NCBI GenBank assembly: GCA_033002965.1
Contig: JAURVB010001841.1
Coordinates: 16,507 to 80,506 of the forward strand
Origin: Piper betle
Taxonomy: Eukaryota > Streptophyta > Magnoliopsida > Piperales > Piperaceae
Length of the DNA stretch: 64,000 bases
Direction of reading: 5' to 3'
Shown one piece after another: positions 50,276 through 61,989 of this stretch (positions are counted from its first letter, which is position 1; each line of letters begins with the position of its first letter). A model generated the notes under the pieces. The model saw nothing but the letters and a program-made list of their open reading frames with translations. It searched no databases and was not told the origin of the DNA. A program made the translations under genes and the position numbers.

Positions 50276-50280
<5 letters not shown>

Positions 50281-50951
50281 ACACACCACCACCTCTCATT
50301 TAGAGACGTATGACTATTTAAACAAGAAAAAGCGCACAAATTATACATGTTGTGCATATGAAAATGAATTTCAATAAGATAAAACGAATGATAGTGGTTG
50401 AGAAACCTTGGGAGAACCCAGACATAGAGATGCACAATTTTGCACTCACAATCAAGAATGCTCAGAAAGGGTGCATGAAGGAATCATAAAGAAATAGAAG
50501 AAGTCAAAGGTTGGTAAGGTAGGAATAGGATAGGGATTCAATTGAGGGTGGCGCCTGGCAGAGAGCAATGGTGGGAATCAAGAGAGGAGAATAGATGTGA
50601 CATGTCATGGCCATTGTTCAATCGTAATTTTTCCCTTTTAAACCGGAATTTTCACACTGTTAGGTTGTAGGGGGTTCAAGTGACTTCTTTGCAATTCATT
50701 AATCATCAAGAAATTGCTATTTTCCATGTTTAGCATCTTCTTCTGCCTATATATAGTTGTTGATTTTTCGTTGTATTTATTCTGCTTTGTTGCAAGCACG
50801 ATTATCATCTTTATTTCTCAGTTTCCTTTTTTTGATGAATTCTTAGAATAGTTTGTGGTGATTGATATGGAAATGGGAAGGTGTCTTCATATCCAAAGGT
50901 GGGGGGAGGGAGAGAAGGTGACTGGGTGATACATACAATAACGTGCTTGGC

Positions 50952-51334
50952 TAGGGCTACTAAACGAGCGGCGAGCCGAGCTTCCACTTGTGTTCGAACT
51001 CGACTCGAGATCGAACGAGTTTTAAACATGCTTGCTCGAGCTCGACTCTAATATTTTTGTTGTTCGAGCTCGAATACACTTAAACTATTTAATTTTAACT
51101 ACACTTAAACTGTTTAATTTTGACTAACTCGAACTCAGCTCGTTCGTGAGCTTGAAACCGGCTCGATTATAACCGAGGTCGAGCCGAACACTGATCTTGC
51201 TCAGGCTTCAGCTCGAAGGATTCGAGTTCGAGTCGAGTTCAAGCTCGAGCATTTAAATGTCCAGTTTCGAGTCGAGTCCAAACCGGTCCGAATGCCAAAT
51301 GCTCACGAACTGACTCACTCAATTAGCATCCCTA
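50952..51334. mobile_element. hAT-like non-autonomous element with paralogous empty sites
   Basis: Begins TAGGGCTACTAAACGAGC and its other end reads TAGGGATGCTAATTGAGTG. Flanking octamers are TGCTTGGC (50944-50951) and TGCATAAC (51335-51342); the uninterrupted sites in the OMT-C and OMT-F flanks read TGCATGAC. Both flanks thus differ by 1-2 bases from one 8-bp target. The interior consists of GAGCTCGA-type words with no transposase. Confidence 0.85.
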
Positions 51335-51570
51335 TGCATAACCACACATCTAAGGCATCAGCCATGAGCTAATTGCAGATCAAATGACATTTCTTTTAGA
51401 ATTATTTCCTTATATGACATGTATGGCACAACATGATACTCATGAGTGCGACCATGCAGTGAGAAAATTAACAAACTCATCCAAAATTATAAATTATGTC
51501 AACTTTGTGGTAAAGACAAATGAAAAAGGATATGAACCTATAATTATGCACACACACACATAGATACATG

Positions 51571-51879
51571 TAGGGGTGCTAAATGAACGAGCGAGCCGGG
51601 TTCAACTTGTGTTCGAACTCAACTCGAATAGTTCGAAATTCGATTCGAACGAACTCGGCTCGAGATCGAACTGAGTTTTTAACATATATGCTCGAAATCG
51701 ACTCGAACTTTCGAAACTCGGCTCGATTAAAAGTCAAAAGAATCTAATTTAAAATTGCACTTAGCGTGGATTGAACCCACAACCTCCAAGTCTCGGATTT
51801 GAAGGCTTACAATCTAAGCTATCCCACTACCTTGTTATTATATTGTATATAAATATATATAACTAGTTACAATCAAACT

Positions 51880-51916
<37 letters not shown>

Positions 51917-52332
51917 TATATGCCACCTTAGGGTCAAATAATGTTTCTTTCTCAAACTTTAATTTAGATTGTTCGATTACAAGGACGACCTAAATTTGAT
52001 AAAAAAATAAAATAAAAAACAAAATACCCCCACCACGACCATCATTTAGTACGTAGTTAATAATAACATTTATTTATGATTTTATATGTATTTTGAGTAG
52101 ACAAGTGATATTATGTATATTATTATATTATTTATCGAGTCGAGTTCGAGTCGTGCTACGAGTCGATTTTGAGTTATAACCGAGTCGAGTCAAGTCGAAC
52201 ACTACCTTACTCAAACTCGAGTTCGCAGGATTCGAGTTCAAGTTCAAGTATTTAAATGTCGAGTTCGAGTCGAAGTCAAGTCAAGCCAAACGCCAAATGT
52301 TAACGAGTTGGCTCGTTCAATTACCAACCCTA
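51571..52332. mobile_element. hAT-like non-autonomous element with long inverted termini
   Basis: The left end TAGGGGTGCTAAATGAACGA and the right end, on the other strand, TAGGGTTGGTAATTGAACGA match at most positions over about 23 bases. Flanking octamers are GATACATG and CGTGCATG (5 of 8). The paralogue at about 15800-15850 has no insert here. It contains a tRNA-like segment. Confidence 0.8.
51763..51829 (-). repeat. tRNA-like / SINE-type segment inside the hAT-like element
   Basis: The minus strand reads GTGGGATAGCTTAGATTGTA then AAGCCTTC, then GAGGTTGTGGGTTCAATCC. This gives an A-box-like TAGCTTAGATTG and a B-box GGTTCAATCC at tRNA spacing. The acceptor stem does not pair well, and the segment lies within a transposable element, so it is a tRNA-derived remnant, not a tRNA gene. 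Confidence 0.6.
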
Positions 52333-52365
52333 CGTGCATGTATGTGCGTGTGTGTGCGTGTGTGT

Positions 52366-52371
52366 GTATAT

Positions 52372-52415
<44 letters not shown>
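52366..52415. repeat. (TA)n microsatellite
   Basis: TA run interrupted once near 52381, next to a GT/GC-rich run; it corresponds to the tract at 15826-15848. Confidence 0.9.
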
Positions 52416-52419
<4 letters not shown>

Positions 52420-53039
52420 TATGTACTAGTTGATGAAGGGTATCCATCTCTTTAGCTATTATTTTGTTTATTTTATTTTAGATTTTTGTTATTTTATTTG
52501 GGATATATTTATTATTTATTTATTTAAGTAAGGATATTTTAGTCAATAACTAAATTAGGGTATTTTATCTCTTCTTCTAAATAAGGAGTAGCCTCATATT
52601 GTGAGTATTAATTTTAGATGGCTTTGTATGAATTATTAAATTAGTTGTGTGCCTTGTCCAATTTTTTGCTTCTACTTTGCTCGTCCAATTTATTTTCCCG
52701 TTTTAACTATTGTTTTCTCTTATAAATTCTCTCCTTTTGGCAATTTAAGAATTCTTCTCATCTCAGAAATTGCTAGTTGTCCCCAATTTTCTAGAGACAT
52801 ACTGCATTACCGATACTTGTTGAAAATATTATAAAAAAGGATGAGTTGTGATTATGATATATACTAAGAGTTAAGTTGTTTAAAGAGTTAAGTAGTCTAA
52901 GTAGCTATTTATTTTGGATAAAGCCCAAGTATTCTTACTATCTACTACTTTTATTTAATTAATCTTTACCTTAAAGAGTTATTGTTGATTCTGGCCTGAC
53001 AATAATTTCATGGGACCTTAATAATTATTTAATTTGAAA

Positions 53040-53100
53040 TTATTATTATTATTATTGTTATTATTATAATTATAATAATAATAATAATAATTATTATTAT

Positions 53101-53142
<42 letters not shown>

Positions 53143-53155
53143 TACTATTATTTAT
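53040..53155. repeat. Compound TTA/CTA microsatellite, paralogous copy
   Basis: Same arrangement as 16456-16580 but the TTA part is interrupted and partly inverted (AATAAT), and the CTA part is shorter. Confidence 0.9.
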
Positions 53156-53584
53156 TATTATTAGGAAAGCATAAGGCTAAAATTCTACCTAAAATTGGAA
53201 TTTTAATTTTAAAAATATTAGTTAATTTTCATATGTTTATTATCATATTATCAAATTAAAGTGTATTACTTTATGATGCTTAATTTATTTTTAAAATATT
53301 TTATATAGTTAAATTATTTATATATTGTTAATAATTATAAAATTTTTTGAGAGTATGATTCTTTTAGAACTAAAAAACTTTAAAAAATGTATTTAAGTAT
53401 CAACATTTTCTACTTATTAAAAATAAAATTACTTTTAATATTTATTGACAACTATATTATTTGTTAAAAACTTAAATAAATATTAATCATTTTTATTTAA
53501 AAATAGTATAGTAATTCTTTTGAAATTAATTGGCATATTTTTAATAAATGACGAGACCACACTGTTCGATAAAATTTTATAATA

Positions 53585-55130
53585 AAAATTAAAAGAAATT
53601 TTAAAATTATAATAAATTTTAATTATAACAAATTGTATTAAAGGATTTTAAACAAATCTTAATTACAATAGAAAATAATATTTTTACTAATAAAAAATAA
53701 AAGGATAATATTGTAAAATAATTAGATGACACGTGGAAAACGAATACTAATTATAATAGTAAAAGATTAAAGGAAATAAAGAGTAATATTCTAAACTAAT
53801 TAGATGACACGTCGTCGCACACATGGCAAGATGAATCCTAATTACAATAAAATTAAAATTTTTATAAATAAAAAATAAAGGAAAATATTATAAAATAATT
53901 GGAGGACACATGGCAATACCATATTAAAACCTCTATATATATATGTATAAATATAAATAGAGACTAACTCTAACCTAAATCGCCTATCATGCTACATCTT
54001 TATCTTTACCTTATATGATATCCCATGCATGACAGTAACGAATCCATCTCTGAACCTTTCACCTACTTTCCACTGTATTCATGTATTCTCCAACAAAAAT
54101 AAGACCACTTAACCACATATATATTATGATATCCCATGCATGACTGTAATGAATCCATCTTGAACCTTTCACCTACTTTCCACTGTATTCATGTCTTCTC
54201 CAACAAAAATAAGACCACTTAACCACACACGCACACACATATATATATATGGAAAAAAATTATATAATCTACATCTCATATAACTTATATGAAATGTATA
54301 TTTTATTTAAACCCTTTTACTATGTCCTATAAAATGATATTTATATATATTAAAATTAGAGTGCATAATTAGAAGTTGAAAAAATTTTATCTTTTTTGTT
54401 TCATTATAACCTACTTTTACTTTTTCAAAAGAAGCACAAGTTAATAAATATTTTGAAATTAATTTTTATTATAATTATTTTAATAATTAAGATTGAAGGG
54501 TTAAAAATATCAAATTGAGTTGAAATTTTATAATTACCCTTTTTAATGTAGATTTCGAATAATAGGACCCAATAAATGGCTCTAAATAAAAGTTCTAGCT
54601 CATATAAAATATATAATGTGTAGCTCAAACACACACACATATATATATATATATAATTGAGACTGTCTGTAACATAAATCGCGTCTTGTGTTAAATCTTT
54701 ATCTGTACCTTATATGATCTCCCATGCATGACAGTTATCAGTTACGAATCCATCTGGAACCTTTCACCTTCATTCCACTATATTCATGTCTTCTCCCACG
54801 TACATCTTTATCTTTACCTAATCTAATCTCCCATGCTTGACAGTTATCGGTAAGGAATCCATTTGGAACCTTTCCCCTACTTTCCACTGTATTCACTTCT
54901 TCTCCCACAAAATTAAAGACCTCTCAACCAATAAAATTTTAAAAATCACTTACTCACCTATGTTACTTTTCCGTTAGCTTGTGGGTCGCTTGACCAAATT
55001 GACCAATCTCAAATTGACCAATCTTCTACCTTTCACTTCGGTCAACTTAGCATTGTTATTAATAAATTGGATTTTACATTAACTGTTACACAAATTAATT
55101 AGAAGCTTATACCTTAACTTATTTATGCGT
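53585..55130 (+). repeat. Promoter region of OMT-D with RY-containing modules
   Basis: 53585-53935 and 54280-54625 match the region II copy at 34880-36095. RY modules with CCCATGCATGAC occur at 53950-54120 and 54120-54240 (partial), then at 54645-54935. A diverged TATA box, CTATAAGTAT, follows at 55131-55140, weaker than the CTATAAATAT of OMT-C and F. Confidence 0.7.
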
Positions 55131-55156
55131 CTATAAGTATCTGCAGTGGACAAACA

Positions 55157-56009
55157 ATGGAGGTCAACAACTCATCATTTGTTCCTGTTCTAATATCCTC
55201 TCCCATTATATTGGTGACCTCTGTTGGGAGAATGTTTGAGAAGAGTGAAAAGTTGAACCAATACTCAAAAGATGCTCAATCTCAGCTATGGAACTTGTTT
55301 TTCAGCTTCATAAATTCCATTCGCTTAAGTGTGCAGTGGAGTTGGGCATCGCCGATATAATACATAGCCATGCCCAAACACCAATGAACATAGCCGACCT
55401 CGCTGCCTCCATACCCATTCCACCAAACAAAATCAGCCATCTCCGCCGACTCATGATCCTCCTTGCTCACTCCAACGTCTTTTCCGTCCATAAACGTGAG
55501 GATGGTGATGAGGGGTTCCACCTAACTCCTGTGTCTCGGAACCGTGTCACGTCGAACAATAACAATGGAGGAAACTTATCACCCTTTGTTACCATGATGA
55601 CAGATTTGTCCCTGGTGTCTCCGTCGCACTTCCTTGGTCAAACGATCACACACCGGCCACACCATTCGGTATGTGCCATTTTGTAGAAATGTGGGACTGG
55701 GCCAACCACCATCCGGACTTCAACAAGAACTTCAATGAGGCCATGGTCAGTGACAGCCAGTATCTAATGAAAACTTTTGATAAGAAGTTCGTCACTGTCT
55801 TTGAAGGCCTTAAGTTCCTGGTAGACGTCGGTGGCGGGTCTGGTGGCACCGCACGTTCTATTGCCAGGGCATTTCCAGACATACAGGTGGTCTCTGCATT
55901 GGATCTTCCTCATGTGGCGGTTACAGCTTTGCCCGAAGACTCGAGGGTGAAGATTGTTGCAGGAGACATGTTCCAGTCCATCCCTCCTGAAAATGCAGTC
56001 TTCTTGAAG
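55157..56009 (+). pseudogene. OMT-D: alpha-type O-methyltransferase exon 1, frameshifted
   Basis: Exon 1 only. From ATG 55157 the frame reads MEVNNSSFVPVLISSP and continues in frame into the MFE start used by OMT-F. A 1-base loss near 55322 (after FSFINSI) and a 13-base loss near 55630 (after HFLGQ) each shift the frame. The remaining sequence still encodes NIADLAASIPIPPNK, NEAMVSDSQYLM, LVDVGGGSGG and DMFQSIPPENAVFLK up to the AAG|GT donor at 56009. Exon 2 is missing: the intron is interrupted in a CA tract near 56640 and continues as partial LTR. The gene is dead on both counts. Confidence 0.92.
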
Positions 56010-56660
56010 GTGCACAAAATTGAACTAATTAGTTCACTTTTGTTAACACTAAAAATTACTTCATTTGTTTACAATTATTTAAATCAGGCCAGATGTCGCA
56101 TTGATGCACGATTATATTAGAGATAGACACTAATCTCATAAATAAATCCTTACTAAAAATTAAGATAAACTATTATAATAATCTAATATCTTAAATATAA
56201 ACTCTAATTTCAAAGACAAATTCTAATTAAATGAGAAAATATATTATAATAATTTAATTTTTTTTATGTTTGTTACATCTTCATTAGTTTAATCTCACAC
56301 TTGTCATTTTTAGTTCTCTAGAACTTATTAATAAGATAAACTTTTTATGATAAAAAATTCATATCAATATATGAGGATATATTTTAAAAACTTTTCTGCG
56401 GTTTCATCCTAAAGAACATAAATGGCTATTGTTAAGAAGTAGTGTAGTGTGTGTATGTGTGTATATATATATATAATATAGTTTGAATATTATAATTCTA
56501 GAGAATAATTATTTCCATTTGAAGTACAATATTTAAAAATATTTTTGGCCATCTTGCTACACCATTAATATTTTTACCATAGCCAATTTTCAAGTGGAGG
56601 AAAAGCATAGAATATTGTATGAGAAAATACACACACACACCTGCGCACACATACACACAC
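56010..56660 (+). repeat. Orphan alpha OMT intron
   Basis: Follows the OMT-C and OMT-F introns (38800-39385, 62782-63350), then ends in a CA tract (56625-56662). The acceptor and exon 2 expected next are replaced by LTR sequence. Confidence 0.85.
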
Positions 56661-56689
56661 ACATAGGCGACCATGCTGCTCAGTCATCT

Positions 56690-57760
56690 TCGTGCCGTCG
56701 TCACCATACCTTCAACCTAGGCGATCTTTTCAGTCCCCGTGCACTTCCGCCAAGACTGGCCCAAGGCCGATCGAGCATCCCTACCCGACACCCACGACCA
56801 CCACCGACTACTGTCACCGCTGCCGTGGCCCATGTCCTCATCACGGTCACGTTGAGCTCGTCTAGCCGGTGCCAACCCACAGCCCCGACCACATCACTTC
56901 GTCGGCCAAAAATCGTAGGAAAATGATAGAAATGGCCAGAAAACAACAGAAATTGTCAGATTCTTCAAGAATTGTCCGATTTTCGCCAAATTCCTTCCGT
57001 CGAACCCGATCGAACTTCGAACACCGCCTGGTGCCAAATTAAATTCCTTAGACGCATGACCAAACCCTAATCAGCACCGATTGCCATTGATTGTTGTCGT
57101 TGTTGCCAACGACGCGAGTTATAATTAACTTTGACTTAATTATTTAACATTGATAATTGTTACCATAGCATGTTAAGACTTGATTGATTTAGATAATTAA
57201 ATACCTTGATTGTGAATAAAACGTATTTACATAATTTGAATTGTATTGAATTAATGCTAATGAACTAATTAGATAAATTGAGTATGAGTTGCTAATTAAC
57301 TGCAATGTAATTAAGGTAATCATTATGTGATTGATGTGAATAAGGCTAATATGGGTGTTGTTTAGGATGTGTGAATACATCATTCAGATAGAGGGCGTTA
57401 ACTTTTAGATTTGATGTGTAGGTACGAACTAGGAGCTTGCCGCCTAAGCATGTGGACACGATTAGAGTTTCTACCATGTCCGTTTAGGACTCAATTCTAG
57501 TTTGTTTTTCTCTTCTATTGTGATTTGATATGACCTGTAAGCAGACGTGTCGAGAAGTAGATTTATTGTATCCCACTCCACATGGGTCATTTAATCGATC
57601 GTATTATCGGATTAATAACCCCCAAGGCTGAAATCCCTCGAATTTGTTTAGAAACATAAATCTAGATCATGCTGTCTTTGGGCCTACTATATTATAATCC
57701 CTACCCAAACCTATGTATATATAGTTTTCTCAACTTTGGTGGGCACTTATCTGCCAACTG
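56690..57760 (+). mobile_element. Partial LTR, duplicate of 17870-18930
   Basis: Matches region I from TTCAACC...GATCTTTTCAGTCCCC onwards (56705), including GCCCAAGGCCGATCGAGCAT and the TATA-like TATGTATATATAG. Its left end is cut inside the LTR, so the duplication endpoint lies here. Confidence 0.75.
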
Positions 57761-58670
57761 TCAACTGAAGCCTCAACTGTCAACTATGAAATGGGATGGT
57801 CGAACTAATGTCTACTCCTTGGTCAACAGCAATAAGACTAATGAATTTTTGCCTCAAAAGACATTGCCTCCGAGGTGTACTGCTTTTATTTGCCTTACGG
57901 TTGGATCAGTTTCAAGCTAAGTCGATGAGGATGGTGTATGTCTAACTTTGGTGGTGTCCAGACATGTGGAGTCTAGTAATACATCATCCACTTTGACACC
58001 AACATGTGCCTCCTTGCTTGAACAGTTTTCTGATGCTTAAATTGATCTCTTATTGGATGCTTCAATTCCTAACAAGCCTCACTATAAAATGACACTCGAA
58101 AAATATCATGAGCTTAGAAGACAAGCAGAAAAGCTCTTAAAAAGAGGTTATGTGAGAGAAAGTACTAGTCCATGCATGACAGCGGTCTTGCTTGTCCCTA
58201 AAAAGGATGGTTTCCTCGTATGTAAGTGGATAGTTGAGCTATTTACAGAATTACAGTTCGTTAAAGCTTTCTTATGCCTCGTCAGGATCATATGTTGGAC
58301 AATAGTATTTTCAAAAGTAGATTCGCAGAGTGGGTATCAGCATATTTATATTTAACCGGGAGATGAGTGGGAAATGGAGTTGAAGACTCGAGAAGGCTAG
58401 TTTGAGTGGCTGCCCATGCCTTTCGGTTTGCCTAATATGGCTACTTTTTTATGAGCCATAAACGAGACATTCCGGCCATTTATTGGGAAGCGTGTAGCTT
58501 ATTTTAATGACGTACTTATTTATAGCCATGATATGGAGCCTCATCCACAACACTAGAGAGATGTGTTTACTACATTGAGGATGGAAAAGTTGAACGCAAA
58601 TCCTAGCAAGTGTTTCTTGTTTATTTCGATGGTGATCTTCCTTGGATACAAGTTTTTTGATATAACTTTC
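57761..58670 (+). pseudogene. Ty3/gypsy reverse-transcriptase remnant, duplicate
   Basis: Same content as 18931-19860: IPNKPHYKMTLEKYHELRRQ, RESTSPCMTAVLLVPKKDG, then, in other frames, PFIGKRVAYFNDVLIYS. Many frameshifts. Shared truncation points with region I show both copies descend from one decayed element. Confidence 0.8.
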
Positions 58671-58923
58671 GATAACTTCTTATAAAAGGTTACATATGAT
58701 ATGGCAAAACTACGGTAAAGTTAAAGTTACATATAATATCGCATTTGAGATATTAAGTTAAAGTTACATATGTTTCCAATAACTTCTTATAACTTTGATA
58801 ATATTATAATTTTTTATATTATTTAAAAAGCATACATAACTTTTTATTTGATTTATTAAAATATAGCCGGCACAATATTCTTCGGGGGTTCTTGACTAGC
58901 TAGCACATATGATATGGCAAAAT

Positions 58924-60085
58924 TCAATGATAGAGCTCAATAACGGATCGAACACTAAAGCCAGGTGTGATCTTGTATTCCTTCAAGCCAAGATCTTTGA
59001 AGATTTTGCTCCATTCTTTCTCTTCTCTTTGCCAACCAGAAGTCAAGGTCATCATCAAAACATCGGCCTCGGAATTTTTCAACTTGGAGTTCAACACCAC
59101 TTCCATTATTATCACCTTTCCTCCCTCTTCTTTGTTTGCCACTGCTTTCTTGCAATTCTTGAGAATCTGTACGCACTCCTCGTCGTTCCAATAGTGAAGA
59201 ATATACTGCACAGATTAAGAAACTTTTTTTAATTACTGTATATTCAGCGAGCGAAAGTTTTCATCTGGGTAGCCGTCTAGCAGACTAGTTTGAATTGCAT
59301 AAATATTTACCTGGAGCAAAACTGCATCGGTAGATGGGATGTGCTTGAACATGTCCCCTACTATGAATTGAACCCCATCATCCTTGGGAAAGTCTGCAGC
59401 TACATGGGGAAGATCCAAGACCTTGACGTTCAAGTCGGGAAAGGCCTTGGCAATGGTCCTGGCACAACCACCTGTCCCACCACCCACATCGATTAGCGAC
59501 TTCAAGCCGTGGAACAGTTGGGGGAAATGTGTGACAATGAAGCTCATCAACAACTGACTGTCACTGTCCATGCCGGCATTGAAGTCTTTGTTTAGATCAG
59601 GCTTTTGTTCCGCCACAACCCACATGTTAGCACCATGGCAAGGCTCGAAGGGGAGTGAGCCCTCCATCTTGATCCAGTCTCCCAAGTAAAATAATGGATT
59701 CACTAGTGTGGGATCCAACACCATTTTGGAGTAGGGGACGACACCTATATTGTCATGATTTGTGGTAAGGAGCTTGGAAGTGGGAGTGAGAATATACCTA
59801 GGCTCGGAAGTACCACTGCTCTGTCCAAGGCAAAGATGCCCAAGTGCACAAGCAGGCGCATGAGGCGATAAAAATGGGAACATTTGGTTTCGGGAATGGA
59901 AATTGCAGCTGCTAGTTCAGAGAGGAACATGGAAGAGGAGTCAGTTGAGTGAATCAGGTCTGGTATGCCTATTTGTATTGCACACCTCAGGGCCATGGAG
60001 TTCACAGAGCCAAATTGGATGCGGAGAAGGTTGGTGTGTGGCTCAGAGAGCTAGCTAGACATCTCATGCACCTTGGATAGCCATC
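58924..60085 (-). pseudogene. OMT-E: beta-type O-methyltransferase, disabled
   Basis: Duplicate of OMT-A: exon 1 59311-60085, exon 2 58924-59205, 105-base intron. Most family motifs survive (LIDVGGGTGG, DLPHV, GDMFKHIP, ILHYWNDEEC). Lesions: an 11-base loss just after the start ATG (60083-60085) shifts the frame, a GAG codon near 60055 is TAG, one base is lost near 59822 (CTCTCGTCC in OMT-A, CTCTGTCC here), and seven codons are missing in exon 2 around SKLKNSEADV. A downstream ATG at 60003-60005 could start only a short protein because of the 59822 shift. It lies head to head with intact OMT-F. Confidence 0.92.
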
Positions 60086-61390
60086 TGATTTGGTCCAGAT
60101 TATGAAGCTAGCTAGGGTATAGTTTGAGCAACTTCTGGACTCCTATTGTGAAGTTGGGAAGCAAGTTGGATATCTTGGTAGACTATTTATAGTCATCACT
60201 GGAATAGATCAGCAACAGAAGCAATAATAAAATTATTTTGCCAAATGGAAGGGTCACGATTGTCATGACCTTTATTCTACGATGGCTGGCGAGGATGGAT
60301 GATATTGTGCATTGCACCTGGAAGATCACTGCTAATCTTGTCTGCATTTTATTGTATGTGATGCGCCAAATTGTATTGTTGGGTTCTGGTCATCAGCTCG
60401 GCACCGGTCGACTACGGAAGTTGTATTGGAATTGGATCTCTTAACTCGAGTCAAGTTCTGGTCAACAGCCGGGAGGAGTTCGAATGGGAATGTTACTACT
60501 TACAATTCGCCGTTGTTGAATTCTTCTAGTTATGTGCAGACCCTTGATTTCTATACAAAAAGTTAAGTAATGATGCACAAGTTAACATAGTGAGCATAAT
60601 GAATTAGTTTTTGACCCGCAAATATTGGAGGAGACGCTAAAAGAATAAATTATTTTTTCTTGGCGCTTTTATTTTCGTATTGGGCAGTACGTGATTGACT
60701 ATTATTTGGCCATGGAACATATGTTAATTTTTTAAATTTTCTCCACGTCTGAAAAATTCTTCAATCTTAAAACATTAGAGAAAAGAGGTGTTGAGAAAAG
60801 CCTAGCGGAAAAAATTTTCTCCACGCTCTTTTTGCGGGAAGACATAGAACAAATTGATATTTGTTTCTTACCTTTTTGTCAAAAAATCATGAAAAAACCA
60901 TCTTTTATGATGAGGTGCCCTGAGCGGTGCAACTCAGAATATATCAGCTGCTAAATTGTTATAACGGGTCCAAAAAAGATTATATAAGACCTACCGAAAA
61001 AATTCATGTTAAAGCAAATTAAAGTTGCAGTTTAGTAGGTCTAAAAAATGCTCTTGACTTGACTTACCTAAATTTTATCTACAGCAATATTCAACAGTAC
61101 ATTAAGGAATCAATTTTTGGGGCATTGATTATAAAACAGCTAAACTCTTTTAAAAAACATGCATTTGCACTTGTTAAACTGCTGGTGGCATAAATGTATA
61201 ATTTAACAATTAACAAATACTTAACATAGTAACAGACCTTGATCATTCCACATGAATTTGCCAAAAAAAATCGTTGCCTAAAATCAGTGTTAGTAAAAGG
61301 AGTAACAAGTATGGATCATTGTCTTTTTTATAGTGTTTTGTCCTTAGTATTCTTTGTCTGGCCTGTGATCCTTTTTGATCTGTAATGCTT
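60086..61390. repeat. Shared intergenic flank between OMT-E and OMT-F
   Basis: Copy of 21321-22655. A TATA-like ACTATAAATAGTC for OMT-E lies near 60182-60194 on the minus strand. At 61390 the sequence changes from beta flank (GCGTTTGATCC) to alpha promoter (TACTTTTATATTTTCAAAAG), the junction of the divergent pair. Confidence 0.75.
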
Positions 61391-61890
61391 GCGTTTGATC
61401 CTACTTTTATATTTTCAAAAGAAGCGCAAATTAATTTATATTTTGAAATTATTTTTTGTTATAATTATTTGATAATTAAGATTAAAGGGCTAAAAATATT
61501 AAATTCAGTAAAAATTTTATAATTAGCCTTATTATTTATATTTTTATTTATTTTTGTGGATTTTAAATAGTGGGACCCACTAAATGGCTCTAAATAAAAA
61601 TTCTAGCTCCTATAAAAATTCCGATATAAATTACCTGTCGTGTTACCTTGTACGATCCCACTGCATCCACGTCTTCTCCATCCAGAACCTTTCACTTACT
61701 TTCCACTGTATTCACGTTTTCTCCACCAAAATATGACCTCTTAACCATTAAAATATAAAATGAATAAAAATTGACCAATCTTCTCCCACCTTTCACTTCG
61801 GCCAACTTAGCCTTCTTATTTATAAATTGGTTTTTACATTAATTATTACACAAATTAATTAGAAGCTTATACCTTACCGTATTAATTCAT
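61391..61890 (+). promoter_or_regulatory. Promoter region of OMT-F
   Basis: Matches 35860-36090 and 54405-54610 in its first part and the RY-module remnant in its second (TTACCTGTCGTGTTACC, GAACCTTTCACTTACTTTCC). The CATGCATG of the module is absent here, replaced by CCCACTGCATCCAC, as it is upstream of OMT-C. This may mean different expression from genes keeping RY motifs. Confidence 0.55.
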
Positions 61891-61900
61891 CTATAAATAT
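61891..61900 (+). promoter_or_regulatory. TATA box of OMT-F
   Basis: CTATAAATAT, 99 bases before the chosen start at 61990. A start site about 30 bases downstream would fall near 61922, just past an out-of-frame ATG at 61918. Confidence 0.6.
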
Positions 61901-61989
61901 CTGCAGCGGACAAACAATGGAGATCAACAACTCATCATTTGTTCCTGTTCTAATATCCTCCCATTACATTGGTGACCACTGTTGGATGA

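Larger units (their letters stand above)
48465..50924. other. Non-coding region between chromovirus and OMT region III
   Basis: AT-rich, with a fold-back element at 49294, a (TA)n tract at 50237 and the word TTGAGAATGTTGGAATAA repeated three times at 50145-50230. No gene recognised. Confidence 0.4.
50925..53570 (+). repeat. 3' flank of an alpha OMT unit (region III), carrying two hAT-like insertions
   Basis: After removing 50952-51342 and 51571-52340 the sequence follows 15585-16985 closely, including ATACATACA, the GGCATCAGCCATGAGC block, the CA/TA tract and the TTA/CTA microsatellite at 53040-53155. No exon 2 precedes it, so this copy starts inside the flank. Confidence 0.85.

Noticed and set aside
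51763..51829. Intact tRNA gene
   Set aside because: A- and B-box-like sequences are present, but stems do not pair properly and it sits inside a hAT-like element; annotated as tRNA-derived instead.
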